Positions 1 through 11,500 of a DNA stretch of 64,000 nt are shown in pieces. A model generated the notes under the pieces. That model worked only from the letters and a program-made list of their open reading frames with translations, did no database searches and had not been told where the DNA came from. Positions within the stretch are counted from its first letter, which is position 1. Each line of letters starts with the position of its first letter. The translations under genes were made by a program, and so were the position numbers. The stretch comes from Apiotrichum sp. Y4204 (lineage: Eukaryota > Basidiomycota > Tremellomycetes > Trichosporonales > Trichosporonaceae), in NCBI GenBank assembly GCA_025531455.1, contig JAMYHL010000001.1:744001-808000 (forward strand), given 5' to 3'.

Positions 1-247
1 CGCCCTTGTCAAGTCGTCCCACCCGTCCCCGGCCTCGAACTGGTGTTCCAAGCAGGTGCGCCCCGGATCACGCTTACGCTCACGCGCCTGCGCCCGTCCT
101 CCTCTCGCGTACGCACTTTGTATTCTGCGCCTTGCACTCTGCGAGAATGTCCTGTTCGTCGAGCAGCTCCTCGACGCTGGGCGGGGTCTCGCGCGAGAGC
201 AGCGTGTCGAGCGTCGAGCCCGACGCGAAACTAAACTTCCACAACAT
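1..247 (-). CDS. SIT4-associated (SAPS-domain) protein, first exon only, 5' partial gene
   Basis: The coding exon is 117-247 (minus), starting at the ATG at 247 and ending at a GTGCGT donor (116-111). Its 43 complete codons begin MLWKFSFASGSTLDTLL and include VEELLDEQDILAECKAQNT. That matches the highly conserved N-terminus of the SAPS family (yeast SAP155/185/190, human PP6R), whose members usually start MFW(R/K)FGF and carry LEELLDE..LLQECKAQN. Family members are regulatory partners of the PP6/Sit4 phosphatase, acting in cell-cycle, TOR and stress signalling. The intron starts in phase 2. No acceptor inside 1-110 gives a convincing continuation (the obvious CAG near position 31 leads to a stop), so the second exon probably lies at or beyond the window edge. 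The identity rests on one short but very characteristic exon; I am fairly confident of it. Confidence 0.72.
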
Positions 248-1468
248 GGTGGAATATGTCTAGCGGATGTTGTGGAGGGGAGCTCGGGGGTGATAGATCG
301 CTGTGCGCGAGATGCCGCACCAGGTTCGCGCAACGGAAGCTCGGAGGCTCGGAGAGTGAGGTTCGGCGCGTTTCGAGGCTGGGTGGCTCGCTTGCTCGCT
401 TTTTTTGCGCCCAATGCGCGTGTTCGGCTCCGAGGACGGGGTGCGGGGTCTGCGCGCCGGCGTCTGAGGAGTGCCGCTTGGTGGTGAGGGTGGGTGTTGG
501 ATGTGGTGTGGTGTGGTGTGGATGGAGTGGATGGAGTGTATCAATCAATGCAATGTAAGCGGAGCCCACAAGAACGAGCGGATGGTTTGTGTTGGCTGGC
601 ACAGGCAGGAGGAGGAGGGAAAAGGAAGGTTGGCTGGTGGTGAAAAAAGCAGGGACACACACACACCGGATGTGGAGGGGCAGAGCGCCAGAGCCCAGCC
701 TCTCCTCCGTCCCCCCCCCCCCCCCAGCCAACCCCACCACCACTGTGATCCTGTAGTGACGCAAACGCACACGACCTCCCCCACCCGACTCGATGATGAT
801 GATGATCAATGCATGCATGCATCACGACGCAACGCATGCACGCCTGTAGCACTGCAGTTCACCACCGTCGTACCGTCGGTGCACAGGCTGTTCAGAGATA
901 TGCCGTCCATGTCTGCTGAGCTACTACTGATCTACTGATTTAGGGCCCAAGGACAGGATACACGCACGCGAGTTGTGTGAGATGGCAATCTCCACTCCCC
1001 CCAGATCCTTACTCAATTACTCGCAGATCCCAAGCGTATGCATCCCGGTCTCTCGGGGTGGCTGATACATGCTACATGCTACACTTTCGTTGCTTCGACC
1101 GGTCCGTTGCCGGGAGCCTCTTTTCGCTCTCTTTCTCTGCGTTTCCCTCCATCTCTCTCTTCTCTATCTACTCCCCCTCTAGCTCCATCTGGCCATCAGG
1201 ATGGGGCCAAACCCAAAACCCGTCAAAGTGGCACCCAGATCCCATGTCTTGGTGGGTTCACATCATGTTCCCACATTCACATCCTATAATCTAAACACCG
1301 TGGCTGTCCTCTTCTCTCCTGAACTCGTGATGTCGGCGCGTTCACGGTGGCGCCCTGTGCGCCGTGATACAGAATCCTGCAATCCAGCAAGATCAATAGC
1401 TAGATCAAGATCAAGATCGATATCAAGATCAAACAGATACATACAAAAGCCAACTACAACACCCCCTC
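248..1468. other. intergenic: SAPS-gene promoter/leader and thioesterase 3' end
   Basis: No supported gene. The stretch should hold the promoter and leader of the minus-strand SAPS gene and the 3' UTR of the thioesterase. It contains a run of 15 C at 711-725, ATG/GCAT-type short repeats near 795-840 and an AGATCA-rich stretch near 1388-1435. The short open frames here are low-complexity and look like chance. Confidence 0.5.
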
Positions 1469-3172
1469 TCAGAGCTTGCCCTTGTTCCGCTCAATCTCGC
1501 GGGTAGGGCGAATACCCTCCCCGAGGTCGGCGCGGATCACACCCTCTTGCGACGTCGCGGCGAGCAGGTGGCCCTTCTCGGTGTACACGAGGCCGCGGAC
1601 GAGGCCGCGCCCGGACGCGACGTCGACGGATACGGCCTCCATGATGTGCAGGAGCGGGGCGTCGGCGTCAAAGTCGGAGGGGAAGGGGTAGTAGTGCGTC
1701 GTGTGGTCGAGCGAGGCCTGGAGAGTTAGGAGCTGGGGGCAAGAGGGGAAAGTCAAGCGGGTATCTGTCAGGGAAGAGGGAAGAACGAGAAGTGGAGAGG
1801 GAGAGAGAAGAACGGGGACACCCTCATCAGAATCGTAGAGGGCCCATCATCAGAATGGAAGGGGACCCATCCTCCATCATCACTCACCATCATACCGAGA
1901 CGTGGGGTCGACGTGCCCGAAAGACCTATCGCGCGCGCACCGGTACCGATAAACTGAAAGTCGGTCATGAATCCGAACAATGCCTGCCATGTCAGCCTTC
2001 CAACCCCTTCTCAGCGCTCACCCTGACAGTGTTGTGATCCAGCACCTCGTTGGGGCCAAGACGCGGCTTGAGCCAGATACCGCGGCTGGTACCCCACTGC
2101 CCGGCCTGCTGGCGCGCAATCGCAATAGTGACGGGGCTCTGGAGACGCTCCTCGATATAATTCTGCACGGCGCGCTTCCTGCGTCCGAGGTGGATGCCCT
2201 TTTCTTTAATGACCGTCAGAAACTTTGTCCACGTCTCCTCCTCGATCCGCGCCGAGCCCCACGGCGTAATGTCGGGAGGGAACTCGATCTGGAAGCTCGG
2301 CACGAACGGGCGCACGTCCGTCGGCCGGGGGAGCGCCGACCCGCCGCTGCTCGGAATCTCGAACCGCAGCGAATGCGTGATCGGCGTGTCGTTCCGGTCG
2401 TCCTTGCCGTTTCCGTTGTTGGTGGTGGTGTTCTCGTCGCCGTTCACGCTGGGAGGGGCGCTCTCGCTCTTTGGCGCTGTCTCCGTCGCGGGCTTTGGAG
2501 GCTGCTGCTTAGCGGGGCGCGTAGGGATCGGAGGGAGCTTGCGCGGCGGCGCAGTAAACGACGCCATGAGGATGAACACCGTGTTCGAGTCTTGGAGCGC
2601 GTGTACCAGGCTGGGATATGAGCTGCGAGTTGAACGAGTAAAACTCACCGAGTCGCATACGACTTTCCGTCGCGCAGGCGCTCGACGGTAAAGGTGATGG
2701 GCACCTGCGAGTTGGCGGGGAGGAGGAAGTAGCACTGCGAGTCAGCTGGGTGATACAGTGCGTCCCGCAAGGGGAGGAGCAAGGAGCGAGAAGCAAAGAG
2801 CGCTGCACGTCGTGATCCACCGTTCAGCTTGAATGCGCCTCTTCTGCATCCTCAATCTCTCGTGGATCAACAGGGATTTCTAAATTTCTGAACTTTTGGA
2901 CCTCGACCTCGACCTCGCCCCCCATCATCTGTGAATCTCCACCTCTCTCCCCCCACTTCCAGACTCACATGCTGCGAATGCAGATCCTTGCCCTCAACAG
3001 TCTTGCACGCCGCCATGATACTCTGCGCAATCACCTGTCCGCCAAAAACGCCCCTCGCGCCCGTCGGCGTCCACAAACGGCTCGACTTGAAGGCCTCCAA
3101 GCCCCGCACGCGGGGGATCGGCGTGACGGCCAGTGTTTCGGTCACAGAGACGAGCGGGGCGGGGAGGGACAT
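1469..3172 (-). CDS. acyl-CoA thioesterase II (TesB/Tes1-like), double hot-dog
   Basis: Five exons (minus): 2969-3172, 2649-2734, 2022-2610, 1888-1983 and 1469-1732, giving 412 residues. All introns are GT-AG and phases close. The N-terminal hot-dog shows LWTPTGARGVFGGQVIAQ (about residues 33-50) and CYFLLPANSQVPITF (from 69). The C-terminal hot-dog ends with QASLDHTTHYYPF, where Asp334 fits the catalytic Asp of TesB enzymes, and SQEGVIR (Gln387), which fits the usual SQEGLIR block. Family members hydrolyse acyl-CoA to free fatty acid and CoA, typically in peroxisomes or mitochondria alongside beta-oxidation. A proline-rich insert follows residue 110 (APPRKLPPIPTRP) and makes the protein longer than bacterial TesB. 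The C-terminus is -GKL, only a weak PTS1-like tripeptide, so peroxisomal location is unproven. It lies between the SAPS and TACO1 genes, all on the same strand, without operon-like spacing. Confidence 0.88.
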
Positions 3173-3933
3173 CGCGAAGAGTGTGCTCCGTGGGTGGGAA
3201 GGTGGGGAAGTGATTGGGAGTTCTGGAGATGGAGATAGGAATAATTTCTAGCGATCGCACCCCCCCACCCAACTTCGTTACTTTCCACTCCGGTCGCCCA
3301 TTTTCCGGTCGCAGCCCCAAACTCGCCACCTGCCCCGGCTAACTTGCTGCCTCCACCCGATCTCCCCTCGGGACGGGAACCGCTCCGCGGCCGTCATGCC
3401 CGATGGCCGCCTCCACCACCCGGCTTTCTCCACCTCCTTGAGTATGCATGAAGAGACATGGATACGGCCATGTACATCCCGTACGAGGTGGAGTTGGCGG
3501 GCTTGGCTGCGCGGGTTGATTGCGTGATGTGCTGCGTACGTGCGTACAACTGCTTTTTGCTTTCTCGCTCGTATCGCGCTCGGGCCGCGTTTTGATATCT
3601 TGATGTTGGCGACGCGTTTCATGCGCAGACTGACGAATGGGAGCCGGCTCGATTCACCATGACTCGTGGACACTTGACTCGTGGACATGTCACGTAGACC
3701 AGACGAGTGTGACAAGCTGTACGGAATAGTGAGCGATGCTCCCCGCCGCTGTCTCGTCCTGATTCACCATGCGTCGTCTCTCTGAAGTTCCAACGTTCGG
3801 CCGTAGGTAGATGCAGCCGTCAGCGAGATTCCGGATACCGCGCCTGCGAACGTTCCATCTCCCAGCCAGCGCCAACACAGCCACCACTGACACTGCTCCG
3901 CCCGCCCTCCTATCACTGCATCCATCTATGCAT
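3173..3933. other. intergenic: thioesterase promoter and TACO1 3' region
   Basis: No supported gene. Open frames here have no recognisable domain. The stretch separates two minus-strand genes, so it should contain the thioesterase promoter and the TACO1 terminator. Confidence 0.5.
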
Positions 3934-5345
3934 CTACTCTGTATCCGCGAGATTCGTCCAGACCTTGACGACATCCCCCTCGTCCTCAAGGGTATCCACG
4001 AGGCGCGCAATGCCCTCGAGTTTGTCCTCTGGCAGGCCGTCCTCGGCGCCCTCGGGGACGATCGGCACGGGCTCAATGGGGATAAACGCCAGCTCCGAGG
4101 TCTGCAGGACGTACGCCGCGTCGTGGGGCGGCGAGGTGATCAGCGTCGTGAGCTTGCCCAGGTCCGCGACTGCTGTTGTTGCCTGCAGTCAGTATGAATC
4201 TAGAATGGTTCTCACCTCCCACATGACGCCGTCCTCGGTCGTCACCTCCTGTACGTCCTCGGCGCCGCCGTCCAGCGCCGCCTCAAAGTACGAGTCAAAT
4301 GTCGCGGACGAGCCCTCCGCCGGCGTCACGCGCAACACGCCCTTGCGCTCAAACAGAAACGAGACGTTTGCGACCCGTGCACTGCGATGAGTAAGGAGGT
4401 GCGCGTGTAGAGTCATCATTGAAGAGTCCGTTAGAAGAGGCCTGTCAGCATCATTTGATATCGACACCACACACGTACTCGCGCTTGTGCAGGAGCTCCT
4501 TGACGCGGCTGAGCGTCCGCGACTGGTTTTCCGTGATGCATTCGCTGTTGTCAGCACGGGGCAACAGTGAGGGCGTTCAAGAGTACCACCACCACCAACC
4601 CTCGAGTCCTCGAGTCCTCCTACAGTACTCACATCATCAACGCAACCTTTCCGCCGGGACCCATCGCCTCAAACACGACCTGCTTGCCGCTCCCGTCCGC
4701 AATCTTCGCCGCCTGGGGTAAGTATCCGAGTAAGAAGAAATGAGTCAATACGGCCACCCAGAGCTCATGACAAGACTACGTGCTTGTGTTCTGTCCCTCG
4801 CCTCTTTCTCTCCCTCCTCCTTCCCCACCACCCAAACACCCCGCCTCTCGTGCACTCATCTCCTCGACTCCACACTCACCCTCGCAAAAGCACTCTCGAT
4901 ATTCGACTTTGGCACGCCCGCCTCCTTTGCCCGCGCGAGCGCGAGCGCCAGGCGGGGGTTCAGGTCCGGGTCCGTGCTCCCTGGTGGGCGGAGCGCAGCG
5001 TATACTGCCTGTAGAGCGGAGCAAAGCGTGGCGGAACAGAGCGGAGCGGAGCGAGAGGAAGCGGCGAAAGGGATCAGTATCGAGATCGAGATCGAGCCAG
5101 ATGAGAGCATAAGAATCAAACAAGAAGCGTCAGCACACCACCCCCACTCTCCGTATACCACGCACCGTCATGAGTTTCGAAATGTGTGCGCTGCGCTGCG
5201 CGTCCGCCGCGCCCTTCTTGTGCCGGATCTTGGACCAGCGCGAGTGGCCTGATGCGACGGGTGGGGAGGACGCGATGCCGCGCGCGAGGCGCGGGAGCGG
5301 TACACTCGGCGTTCTTAAAGATACTAGTGTTCGGAGGAGCGACAT
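3934..5345 (-). CDS. TACO1: TACO1/YebC-family mitochondrial translational activator
   Basis: Six exons (minus): 5166-5345, 4880-5008, 4633-4712, 4479-4544, 4216-4381 and 3934-4182, giving 289 residues, all joins in frame. The mature part opens with the family hallmark GHSRWSKIRHKKGAADAQR (about residues 33-51). It continues with DPDLNPRLALALARAKEAGVPKSNIE, KVALMIECITENQSRTL and VSFLFERKGVLRV. The first ~28 residues are basic and hydroxylated with no acidic residues, as in a mitochondrial presequence. Human TACO1 and its yeast relative help translate selected mitochondrial mRNAs; bacterial YebC relieves stalling at polyproline. The length fits the eukaryotic family (about 280-300). Intron 2, between exons 2 and 3, is CT-rich on this strand and about 167 nt long, larger than the ~50-nt norm here. 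The identity is secure; whether its target is COX1 cannot be seen. Confidence 0.9.
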
Positions 5346-5802
5346 TGTAGCTTTGCGCGTAGAGCTGTGTGATGTAGAATGTTCGTTTGACTGGACTGGA
5401 CGTTGGGTGGAGAGCTCGACTTTATTTGGGTGGAGTGGAGGGCAGCGGTGGAGGACCCGGGAAATCTAGGATTTAATAGATCGCACTGGGGCGCGGCGCG
5501 ATTTTCATGACAAAAATAAGCATGGTTCAGAGGTGGGTCATAATTACCGCATCTTGCAAACACGATCCCACTCACAATTCCCGCAACCAGTCTCGAGTCT
5601 CAAGTCGCAAGTTTATCGTCTCTTGAATCATGTGCATCCTTGTATCCCACCGCGCTCGGCCCGCTCTACTCACAAGATGATTCATAACGTCATCTAAGGA
5701 AGACAAAGCTAACGCTACACGGCGGCTCTACCGCCCACATGACTACAATTAACCGCCTCCGCGCGGCACCTCCTCCGCCTCTGATCCGTTGCAGTAGACA
5801 CA
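5346..5802. other. intergenic: TACO1 promoter and SKN7 3' region
   Basis: No gene seen. The stretch is short and separates two minus-strand genes. Confidence 0.5.
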
Positions 5803-8594
5803 CTATGCCATCTCGGTCAGAGTGCCGACCGGCATTGGCTGGTGCTTCTTTGCCTGTTCCTCCCACTCGTCGCCCGAGACGGCCTCGATCGTGCGTTTGC
5901 GGCCCAGGCCGACAGAGTCCGGGAAGACGATGCTCGTAGCGGAGATGGTCGCCGAGCCGGACGCCATAATCTCCTGGTCCGGGAGCGTGCCGGTGCTGAG
6001 GAACTGGTGCAGGACCAGCTGGTACGTGTCGTCGCTCCAGCCACTGCCCGCGAGAGGGTTCCCGAGGGCATCGGCGTCGCCACCGTTCGCCCACTGGTGC
6101 GCCGAGGTCGTGATTGCGTCAACGACACCCTGGTCCGAGAGCGGGGGTACACCAAGGAAGCGAGGCACCTCCGCACTGAGCTGGATAGCCTTGAGATGAA
6201 TAAGATGTTTGTCCAGGATACAGTACAGGTGCTGCTTGGTGAACGGTTTCGCAAGCACGTCGTTCATTCCCGACTGCAGATACGAGTCGACGTCCTCTGG
6301 GCACGTCAGCTTACATCATCAGGCAGTAACTCACTCGTTTGCACATTCGAAGTCATGGAAATAATCGGAGTCAACATGTCAAACTGGCGGATAAGGGACG
6401 TGGCCTTCCGGCCGTCCATACTGGGACCAAAGAAGATATCCATGAGAACCAAGTCGTATTTCCCCTTGTTGATCATTTCAATACCCTGTTGAGCGTTTTC
6501 CGCGGTTTCAACAACGCAGCCAAACTTTTCGAGAAACTTGGATGAGAGCTGGCGGTACACAACGTCGTCCTCGACGACGAGAATGCGTGGCGAGTGCGTC
6601 CAGGTCGGCTTGACGGCAGCCACCTGTCGCCCTGAAGTTCCGTTGGGCGTCGTGGCCTGCGTGCCGGACGCCGTGCCTTGTTGAGGAGAGGCCTTGCTCG
6701 ACGGCTCCGACTTTACATTCGCAGCAGCGGCATTGGCGGCAGCACTAGACACGCCCGTTGCAGCAACGGCCGCGGCATTCGCTACAGTCGCGTCGATGGA
6801 GTTGGTGGTGTCATCAAGCGGCACCACCGTCGCGCCACCGGCCGGAATGGGATCGACCATAAACCGGAGCGACGTCCGGGCGGCGCCATTTGGGGTCTCG
6901 GGCATCCACTGGCCGTCTGACATCATCTGCTGCTGGGCCTGTTGCGCCTGCTGCTGCTGCGCCTGCCGCTGAGCTTGTTGTTGAGCCTGCTGCTGCGCCT
7001 GCTGTTGTGCTTGCTGTTGGGCCTGCTGCTGAGCCTGCTGCTGGGCCTGTTGCTGAGCCTGCTGTTGGGCCTGTATATCTATCGAATCGTCGTTCGGAGG
7101 TCGATCCCGCCGCCGATTCTGAGAACCCCCGGCGGAGCGCATCGACGGACTCTGACGCTCCTTGGAAGCACGCGAACCATCCATCCGTGGAGACATCTGC
7201 GGGGGCCCCGGTTGTAGTGGTGAGACGAGCTGGGTCATCGGAAAAGAAGGCGCCGGTGCGGGAGGGTACGACATCTGGCGGGGACCGTTGTACGCCTGGT
7301 ATCCACTTGGCGGAACTCCGCCGACGAATCCTTGGGGTGGCTGCGGGTGGAGCTTGGAATATGCCTGGTCGAACATCTGGATGATTTGGCGCATTCGCGC
7401 GCCCGAACCATCAGTCGGACGTTCTGTTCCGTTAGTCGTGACCCCAGCCCTGAAAACGAACCTTTGTCGACTGCGTTGAGATGCCCGACCACCTCGCGAA
7501 GGAGGCCCATGACGGTGCTCTCTCGGCTTCTCGCCTCGTGCAGCTGCTCCTGCGTCTTGTAGAGCACGTCCTCGAGACCACTGATGCGGTTGAGCATATC
7601 CATCATGCGGGATTGGTCCTCGTTGGAGAGTCCGCGAGCAGGGGATGCCTCGGCCTCCTCTGTTGCGGCCTTCTTCGGCACGACCGCCTTGCGCTGGAAT
7701 TGTCAGATTGGAACACGGCGCAGTCGCCTACCTTGATGCTGTCGAGATCCGCCTTGCCGCCCGCCTGGAAGCTGGGGTGCTGGAACTCCCACACATTCTC
7801 CTTGATCTGGCCAGTGTCGTCGTCGACGTGTTTGATCTGCGAGTCAGCTAATGGACCGCTAGCGCTCAACCCACCTTTGAGAATCCATACTTGTTGAGCT
7901 GGCGCACAAACGAGGAAAAGTTGGAATGCCTAAAGGTTTGCGGACTGAATGTCAGACACGGGATGGTATTGTGACACGCCGTGGGAGCTCACAGAATCTT
8001 GGTGGTAAAGTCGTTCATGTCCCAGACGACAAAACTGGTGCCGCCGCGCCCCCATCCGACGCTGCCCCGCTCCCCTCGTGAGCGGTGGGCACCCGGGGGC
8101 TTGCCGCGGCCAAACTCTGCGCTCTCATCCTCGAGCATCTTGTACAGCTTCTTGATAAACTCGCTGGGCCCGGCCTGTTGTGTCGATGTCGACCCCGAGC
8201 CACCGCCGCCAGCGCTTGTCCCCGAAGAGATCTCCTTGCCGTTCTGGTCAAAGACATCGTTCTTGTGCCACTCCGCCTGGGGAACCACACCTCCCTTGTA
8301 GCCGTCTCCGGGACGCATTGACGGGGCATCACTGCTTGCGGACCGGGGGACAGCCGAGCCCGGCCCCGAGGCGTACGGATCCCGGCTGGGACCGGCGGCG
8401 GCATTATACCCTGCTGCCTCGGGGTGAGGGAACGACGGTGGCTGCGGAGGGACGCCGCGATATGTGTACGGATCGACAAAGAGCCCCTGGGGTGCGCCAT
8501 GGGGAGGAGGCACACCGTGCGGACCGCCGGCGTAGTAGACTGGAGGAAGGCCGTGCCCTCCTGGCCCAGATGGGCCCGACGGTAGGCGCGACAT
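5803..8594 (-). CDS. SKN7: Skn7-type transcription factor: HSF DNA-binding domain plus response-regulator receiver
   Basis: Six exons (minus): 7993-8594, 7875-7929, 7732-7836, 7462-7693, 6335-7423 and 5803-6296, giving 858 residues. A Gly/Pro-rich N-terminus leads into the HSF domain (about 147-254: [46 protein letters not shown]). Introns 1-3 cut this domain or its end. A coiled coil (about 270-325) follows, then a Gln/Ala repeat (449-493) and a receiver domain starting near ILVVEDD, with phospho-acceptor Asp660 in [11 protein letters not shown], Thr689 in ISMTSN and Lys in [13 protein letters not shown] plus receiver in one chain is diagnostic of Skn7, the nuclear output of the fungal phosphorelay for oxidative, osmotic and cell-wall stress. 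A hybrid histidine kinase lies at 38957-42874. The loop after Asp660 is FFGPSMDG rather than the common VMPxxDG. Confidence 0.93.
6940..7075 (-). repeat. coding (CAG/GCN) repeat encoding a Gln-Ala tract in SKN7
   Basis: On the coding strand a 12-nt unit, roughly GCC CAG CAG CAG, recurs about nine times and encodes repeated AQQQ (residues 449-493). Synonymous changes (CAA/CAG, GCC/GCT) interrupt it. Such a tract may be length-polymorphic between strains, but that cannot be judged from one sequence. Confidence 0.85.
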
Positions 8595-11500
8595 GCGGTG
8601 GGGTGGGAAGTGTGTGCGGGGGAAGGCGGGGTGATGCGGTGGATGGGCCGAGGCTCCGAGCCGGAGTTAATGACAATGACGAGCAGCTGTTTAAGAGATC
8701 TCTTTGGAGGTGTGTGTCGTTGTGTGGATGATGGCAGGGAGTGGATGAATGCAAATTCGGGGTCCAGTGGTGTGTCCGCTTGGTGTTCCCGCTTCCTGAG
8801 ATGACCGGTATGTTTTTAATGCCGTCAAGGGGCTCGTTGCCTAGTCCGGGGTGGTGATGAGATGGAGGGGGGATGAGAGAAGATGTGTTGAACGGGGTGT
8901 GCAAGATGGCGATGGGGGGTGGGGGTGGGGATGGGGAGGATGGTGGTTGTGATGGTGTTGGTAATGATGATGATGATGGTGATGATGTGGGAGGCGACGG
9001 TATGTGGTGGTTGATAGTCTGTGGTTTGTGGTTGTGGAGAGGAGGTGGCCAGATGGGGGATGGGTGGATGTGTGTAGCGGCAGGCAGCGGGCAGCAAGAG
9101 GAGAAAGGAGCACAAAGGACAAGGCCGAAGGAGGGACGAGCTCGAGGACCGGAGAGAGGGGTGGGACGGAGGAAGACGACCCGCTGATCAAAAAAGGTGT
9201 GTGCTAGTGTGGATCTAACAATCCCTAGTGATTTTTGCCAGAGGGGGAAGGAAGGGGAGGCAGGAGGAGCTCATACTATGCATCGTGCATAGTGGGGTGG
9301 GGGAGGAGAGCGGCGCGTGGGCAAAGGCCGAGGGACGGTTGAACGGGGCACGGCCAGAGGAAGGGCCGACAATTTCGACAAGGGAAGCCGAGAGGGACGG
9401 AGCGTAGGGAGCAAGGGGACAAGGGAGCAGAGGGGAGGAACGAAAAAAAAAAGGGAAGAAGCCGAGGGAGGGGGTGGAGGGTAGAAAAGGTTTTTTTTTT
9501 CGGCGGCACACCCAACACTCCTCACCACTGTCGAAAACGAGGGACGGGGAGGAGCAGAAGGAGGGAGACACGGCCGAAAACGAATAATAATAAATCTGTG
9601 GATGGAGACTGGGAGCAATACTCTGCAGCAGCAGCAAGCAAACAATGTTGGGAACAGGGTTTAGTTGCGGGCAAGAGAGAGGCCAAGACGTCCAAGATCC
9701 AAGACAAGACAGCAAAGAGACGAGAGGTCAGAGGCGGACAGCGAGAGAGAGTATGCAGCGCGGATAAGCGGGGAATGTAGAGGGAGCATCAAGGCACGTA
9801 GCAGCATGCAACCACAACTCTGTTTAAACTGCTCTCCGAACAGTACACCATCCATCGTCTACAGCTTCATGTGCATCCTTCAGTACACGAATCCTATCTC
9901 TGGAATCGATACACGCCGCCCTCATGCGCCCCATCCCCGCATCAACGACGGTGTCGCCGCGGAGCGCGGAGTAATCGTGTGTCTCAGAGTCTTAATCATC
10001 GGGTCAGTGGCGGCGCCTGATCTTTTCGCTGCACGCATCCAAATCCCATCCTCGATGGCCCTGCCGCTCTCCCTACCGCCACATGAGCCACCTGTCCGCC
10101 AGGGTGAGCCATTGAGCGCGTGAGCGCGTGAGCGGCGACCGATGGGGATGCCGAGTGCAGAGTCGCTCGATTGATTTACTCGATGGCTGTGTACTAAAAC
10201 CTCCGCATGACGGGATTGTGTCACGGAGAGCGTACGGAGGCGGCGGAGCACGCTAGACACACTGGAAGCTGTGCGGCGGGGACACGGGCCATGGGCGGGG
10301 GGCGGCGGGCGACGGGACACGGGTCGGGAGACGAGCAGAGGCACCAGAGGGCCAGAGGATGTGGCGGCATTCTCATCCGGCACACCGATTCCGGGATTCC
10401 AGCACTAGCAGACGACTAGCACGCTTCCCGCCCGACTATTATCGATCACTGGCAGTCGGAAGAACTACGGCGGCCTTGGCCTTGGCTGTGAACTCGAGTT
10501 CTGGAGGCAGGCGGGCAGCGGACAGCATGCAGCATACATCCTGGCGAGTGGCCGAGATCTGCTCAGCGCTCAAAGCTCAGTGTTCAGTACAGTAAATGAA
10601 TCATGAATGGGGACGCGCCATCCTGAGCGGAGTCAGCACCGCGTTAAGGGGAGATGGTCATGTTAGGGACCAAAAAAGACAGGGATGCGGAAGCGTGCAG
10701 TGTGCAGCGTGCTGCAATAACTGCATGTTGTCGCGTCGGAGCAAAGATAGCGCGATAGCGCAGGCGGGCCGGCAGAACTCCCCGGAGCGACCGACGCGCA
10801 GCCGAGGCGGCCGAGCACAGAAGCAGAAGCAGAACCAGAAGCAAGGATCGCACCTCACATCTTGCATCTTGGCAAGTTCGCAGAACGCCGAAGCCGAGAG
10901 CCCACTACACTCCCATGCCGCCGCCCCGTTGCCATCAAACAACCGCCAGCTGCAGCCGGCAGCCGGATGCCGAGTGCTTCTGAATGACGCAGTCGGTGCT
11001 GCACATGCATCACGCATCACGCATTATAAAATATCAAACATTGCGGGAATCCGACTTCTATCAGGGGGGAGGGAATAGGCACCCGGTCTCAGCAGCGCAG
11101 GGACAGGCAGCGTCGGGTGTCTGTCTGCGCAGCACCCGGCGAGCGAGGGGTTGACGACGGTGGCTCCGCTCGTCATCAGCGACAGCCCGCCAGTTCGGAG
11201 GCACGCGGTGACACGGCGGAAAATTCTCACCCTCTCATTTCTGGGGAGCCCGGAGGTTGGACTCCGAGTCGGCGGTGCCTTACTCCCCCCATGTCATCGA
11301 GGACGCTGTGTCGGAGCCACCTTGCACCTTGGCGTCTTGGGATCTTGAATGTGATCGGTAACGCATGCACGGATGCCACGGATGCCGGGGATGTCTCAAT
11401 TCTGCAGACAAAACACATCCGCTGGCAGTCAAAACACGACCAGTCGACAACCACCAGAAAAATTATCCACAATAATCAATCGAGATCCTCCGAACAAGGT

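Noticed and set aside
9215..9715. 166-codon minus-strand frame
   Set aside because: Composition is almost wholly Ser/Pro/Leu/Phe from a CT-rich leader, with homopolymer runs; it reads as SKN7 promoter/leader.
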